Shown in pieces: positions 7,028 through 8,901 of a stretch of 8,901 nt of DNA. Position 1 is the stretch's first letter; the number at the start of each line of letters is the position of its first letter. Source of the stretch: Sulfurovaceae bacterium (GTDB lineage: Bacteria > Campylobacterota > Campylobacteria > Campylobacterales > Sulfurovaceae); the NCBI GenBank assembly GCA_029933395.1, contig JAOZOG010000079.1:1-8901 (forward strand), given 5' to 3'. A program made the position numbers and the translations under genes. The notes beneath the pieces were generated by a model. That model was not told the DNA's origin and ran no database searches. It saw nothing but the letters and a program-made list of their open reading frames with translations.

Positions 7028-7350
7028 TCATAGAAGCGATAAGAAAAGACAATGGTTATTTTATCCCTATAAAAGGTAAAAAAAAGATAATTAAAGTTTA
7101 TTTAGATGAAAATATGGAGAATTTGGATGTAGTTGACTTTTTCATACATCAAGCAGGCAGTAAGAATATGAAAGAGCTTTCAAAAGACGAGTTTATAGAG
7201 CAATATGGAGAAGAATTATACAGAAAATATCTCCTGCTGGATCAAAAAAGTATGGAAGACAACTGGGAATATCTGGTAAAAACAAAAAAAGACCATGGCG
7301 AAGGCTTTGAAATGATGGAAGAGGCAGTATCTAATTGGAGTAAAGAGTAG
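7024..7350 (+). CDS. Putative antitoxin of the adjoining PIN toxin domain
   Basis: A 108-residue acidic protein not assigned to a family with certainty. Its first about 30 residues (MIIEAIRKDNGYFIPIKG, then a lysine stretch and KVYLDEN) resemble the short beta-strand DNA-binding start of AbrB/SpoVT-like or similar antitoxins. The remainder is predicted helical and charged (KDEFIEQYGEELYRKYLLL; EMMEEAVSNW), as toxin-wrapping tails often are. Position is the main argument: it immediately precedes a PIN domain whose GTG overlaps its stop by one base, the classic antitoxin-toxin order. ATG 7024 is backed by AAGGAG (7013-7018) at 5 nt. Hand-counted G+C for 7081-7320 is about 32%, well below wbpD (about 41%), suggesting separate acquisition. 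It could instead be an unrelated small regulator. Confidence 0.6.
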   Translation: MIIEAIRKDNGYFIPIKGKKKIIKVYLDENMENLDVVDFFIHQAGSKNMKELSKDEFIEQYGEELYRKYLLLDQKSMEDNWEYLVKTKKDHGEGFEMMEEAVSNWSKE

Positions 7351-8901
7351 TGAACTACCTCCTTGATGTGAATATAATAATCGATTATTATAATACAGAA
7401 AGAGGAAAAAAATTTCCAGCGTCTATCCAACTTTTTGAGCATACTTTAGAAAAAGATAATTTTTATCTGAGTACTTCCAGTCTAGACAATATTGCATATA
7501 TTCTTGCTGATTATATGAGAATGGATTTTGGATATACTCTGAAGCAAAGAAAGTTTTTGGCATCAAAAGTTGTGGAGTTTTTAGTCAAGAATTTTAAACT
7601 CGCCAAAACTCCATCATATGTTGATATTGATTATGAAGATATTGAAGACTCTCAGATCATTGCCTCTGCCAAGGCGGTCGATGCAAAAGTCCTGACACGA
7701 GACAGGGAAATGCTTGAAAAATATGCAGACATTACCATCTCCCCAATAGATTTTCTGAAAACCGAAAACCAAACAACGAACACCATCGACTTCGCCAACC
7801 TTAATAAACAGTATTTTCGATATCTGCCGGAACTTGAGGAGGCTATGGACAGCGTACTCAATCAAGCCAACTACATTATGGGGGACCCCGTTAAGGAATT
7901 GGAAGAAAATCTGTGTGATTTCACAGATGCCAAATATGCCGTCACCTGCTCCAGTGGTACCGATGCACTGTTGTTGGCAATGATGGCTCTTGGTATCAAG
8001 CCAGGCGATGAGATCATCACGACACCGTTTACGTTCATCGCTACGGCTGAAACCATCGCATTTCTGGGGGCAAAGCCGGTATTTGTTGATATTGATGAGC
8101 AGACATACAATATCAACCCCGAGAAGATTGAAGCTGCTATCACGGATAAGACCAAGGCTATTATTCCTGTCAGTCTTTACGGACAACCGGCTGATATGGA
8201 TGCCATCCAAGCCATAGTTGACCAACGTCTAAAAGCCAAAAATCAAAAAATGCACATCATTATCGATGGAGCGCAGAGTTTCGGAGCAACCTATAAAGGT
8301 AAAGCAGAAGTGCATCACTGCGATATCTATACCACCAGTTTTTTTCCTGCGAAGCCTCTTGGATGCTTTGGGGATGGTGGCGCGATCTTGACCAAAGATC
8401 AGAAACTGGCAGATAAAATCCAATCCCTGAGAATACACGGTCAGACGAAACGATACCGCCACAAATATATCGGTATGGGTGCTCGTATGGATACGATACA
8501 GGCAGCCGTATTGAATGTCAAGATCAAACATTATTCCAGGGACTTGAAGCGTCGACAAGAAGTAGCAGAGAGATATACAGAACTCCTCACTTCTCACTTC
8601 TCACTTTTCACTCCTATCATCAAAGATGACAGAACCTCTGCCTGGGCTCAATACTCCATAAGGGTTCAAAACAGAGACGAGCTCCAAGTCAAGTTAAAAG
8701 AAGCCGGTATACCGACAGCAATACACTATCCTGTACCGATGCACATGCAGGAATGTTTTGGATACCTGGGATATAGAAAAGGTGATTTTCCTGTTGGTGA
8801 AATGATAAGCAATGAGATTATGAGTTTGCCAATGAATCCTTATTTGGCCGAAGAAGAAATTTTGTATACCACTACAAAGACTTTAGAGTTTTGTTCGATA
8901 G
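7350..8901 (+). CDS. PIN (VapC-like) RNase domain fused to WbpE-type PLP aminotransferase (3' end outside window)
   Basis: One uninterrupted frame of 517 codons. Residues 1-136 form a PIN domain: MNYLLDVNIIIDYY (D6, N8), STSSLDNIAY (41-50, second acidic site), DIEDSQIIASA (97-107) and LTRDREM (115-121, D118), ending SPIDFL as PIN toxins do. A nine-residue linker KTENQTTNT follows. From IDFANLNKQY (146) begins a WbpE/DegT aminotransferase: SSGTDALLLA (201-210, PLP phosphate), D306 and Q309 (IIIDGAQSFGA), K335 Schiff-base lysine (SFFPAKPLGC), GDGGAI, RIHGQ, WAQYSIRV and LPMNPYL (493-499), so it is nearly complete. WbpE adds the C3 amine from glutamate. GTG 7350 has GGAG (7337-7340) at 9 nt. No in-frame ATG, GTG or TTG lies between residues 122 and 165 to start the aminotransferase separately. 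PIN DNA is about 30% G+C against about 48% after the junction. The frame was checked codon by codon. Confidence 0.88.
   Translation, partial: MNYLLDVNIIIDYYNTERGKKFPASIQLFEHTLEKDNFYLSTSSLDNIAYILADYMRMDFGYTLKQRKFLASKVVEFLVKNFKLAKTPSYVDIDYEDIEDSQIIASAKAVDAKVLTRDREMLEKYADITISPIDFLKTENQTTNTIDFANLNKQYFRYLPELEEAMDSVLNQANYIMGDPVKELEENLCDFTDAKYAVTCSSGTDALLLAMMALGIKPGDEIITTPFTFIATAETIAFLGAKPVFVDIDEQTYNINPEKIEAAITDKTKAIIPVSLYGQPADMDAIQAIVDQRLKAKNQKMHIIIDGAQSFGATYKGKAEVHHCDIYTTSFFPAKPLGCFGDGGAILTKDQKLADKIQSLRIHGQTKRYRHKYIGMGARMDTIQAAVLNVKIKHYSRDLKRRQEVAERYTELLTSHFSLFTPIIKDDRTSAWAQYSIRVQNRDELQVKLKEAGIPTAIHYPVPMHMQECFGYLGYRKGDFPVGEMISNEIMSLPMNPYLAEEEILYTTTKTLEFCSI
7757..7784 (+). repeat. Degenerate heptamer repeat forming the PIN-WbpE linker
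   Basis: Four consecutive 7-base units fill the gap between the PIN domain and the first conserved WbpE residue: GAAAACC, GAAAACC, AAACAAC, GAACACC. The first two are identical, the fourth differs from them at one position, and the third matches at four of seven. They encode the linker residues from K137 to T145. Gain or loss of one unit would shift the downstream frame. The period is seen directly; calling it a repeat element rather than chance A/C-rich sequence is inference, strengthened by two other heptamer arrays in the window. Confidence 0.6.
8582..8615 (+). repeat. In-frame heptamer repeat (ACTTCTC type) inside the aminotransferase domain
   Basis: Units in order are ACTCCTC, ACTTCTC, ACTTCTC, ACTTTTC and ACTCCT(a), i.e. 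four full units and six bases of a fifth, with two perfect adjacent copies. They encode residues 412-422 (LLTSHFSLFTP), in the variable loop between the RYTELL helix and the WAQYSIRV strand. The protein keeps the expected domain spacing, so the repeat replaces rather than disrupts the loop. The unit has no stop codon in any plus-strand frame. Confidence 0.8.

Noticed and set aside
7845..7847. Internal ATG after a GGAGG-like stretch as a separate wbpE start
   Set aside because: It would remove the conserved first 20 residues of the aminotransferase (IDFANLNKQY and after), and the purine-rich stretch is only about 2 nt from the ATG, too close to function normally.
7614..8225. 203-codon minus-strand frame opposite the PIN-WbpE gene
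   Set aside because: Spans the junction in antisense with no recognisable motif; the plus strand encodes conserved motifs on both sides throughout this interval.

Overview
The window reads as a chromosomal segment of a Campylobacterota (Epsilonproteobacteria) bacterium, probably a free-living Sulfurovum- or Sulfurimonas-like lineage. This rests on the adjacency of nusA, a small HP0268-type gene and miaB, a grouping I recall from Helicobacter pylori and Campylobacter jejuni, together with the protein sequences themselves and frequent TTG/GTG starts. The species assignment is inference.

Left part (1-4567): nusA lies on the minus strand, and its stop codon sits inside a 7-bp tandem repeat at the window edge. 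Divergent from it is an HP0268-like small protein, followed by a tight plus-strand run of miaB (tRNA methylthiotransferase), a DUF374 lysophospholipid-acyltransferase-like membrane protein and a 278-residue Xer-type tyrosine recombinase with all catalytic residues. Converging on the recombinase from the minus strand is a secreted SurA-like periplasmic chaperone whose prolyl-isomerase domain looks degenerate.

Right part (5496-8901): a plus-strand operon, divergent from the surA-like gene, encodes the WbpB-, WbpD- and WbpE-type enzymes that turn UDP-GlcNAc uronate into the 2,3-diacetamido uronate used in surface polysaccharides (the UDP-ManNAc3NAcA pathway). WbpB oxidises C3, WbpE transaminates it and WbpD acetylates the new amine. 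WbpA (6-dehydrogenase) and WbpI (2-epimerase) are not in the window.

The surprise is between wbpD and wbpE. Two AT-rich reading frames (hand-counted at 30-32% G+C, against 41-48% for the flanking sugar genes) form what looks like a toxin-antitoxin pair: a 108-residue antitoxin-like protein overlapping wbpD by 4 bp, then a PIN (VapC-type RNase) domain overlapping the antitoxin gene by 1 bp. The PIN frame does not stop. It runs through a 7-bp-periodic linker directly into a near-complete WbpE-type PLP aminotransferase, giving one open frame of 517 codons that leaves the window. A PIN toxin domain fused to a sugar-nucleotide aminotransferase, with its candidate antitoxin translated just upstream, is the most notable object here. 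Three unrelated heptanucleotide repeats (nusA stop, PIN/WbpE junction, inside the aminotransferase domain) are a second theme.
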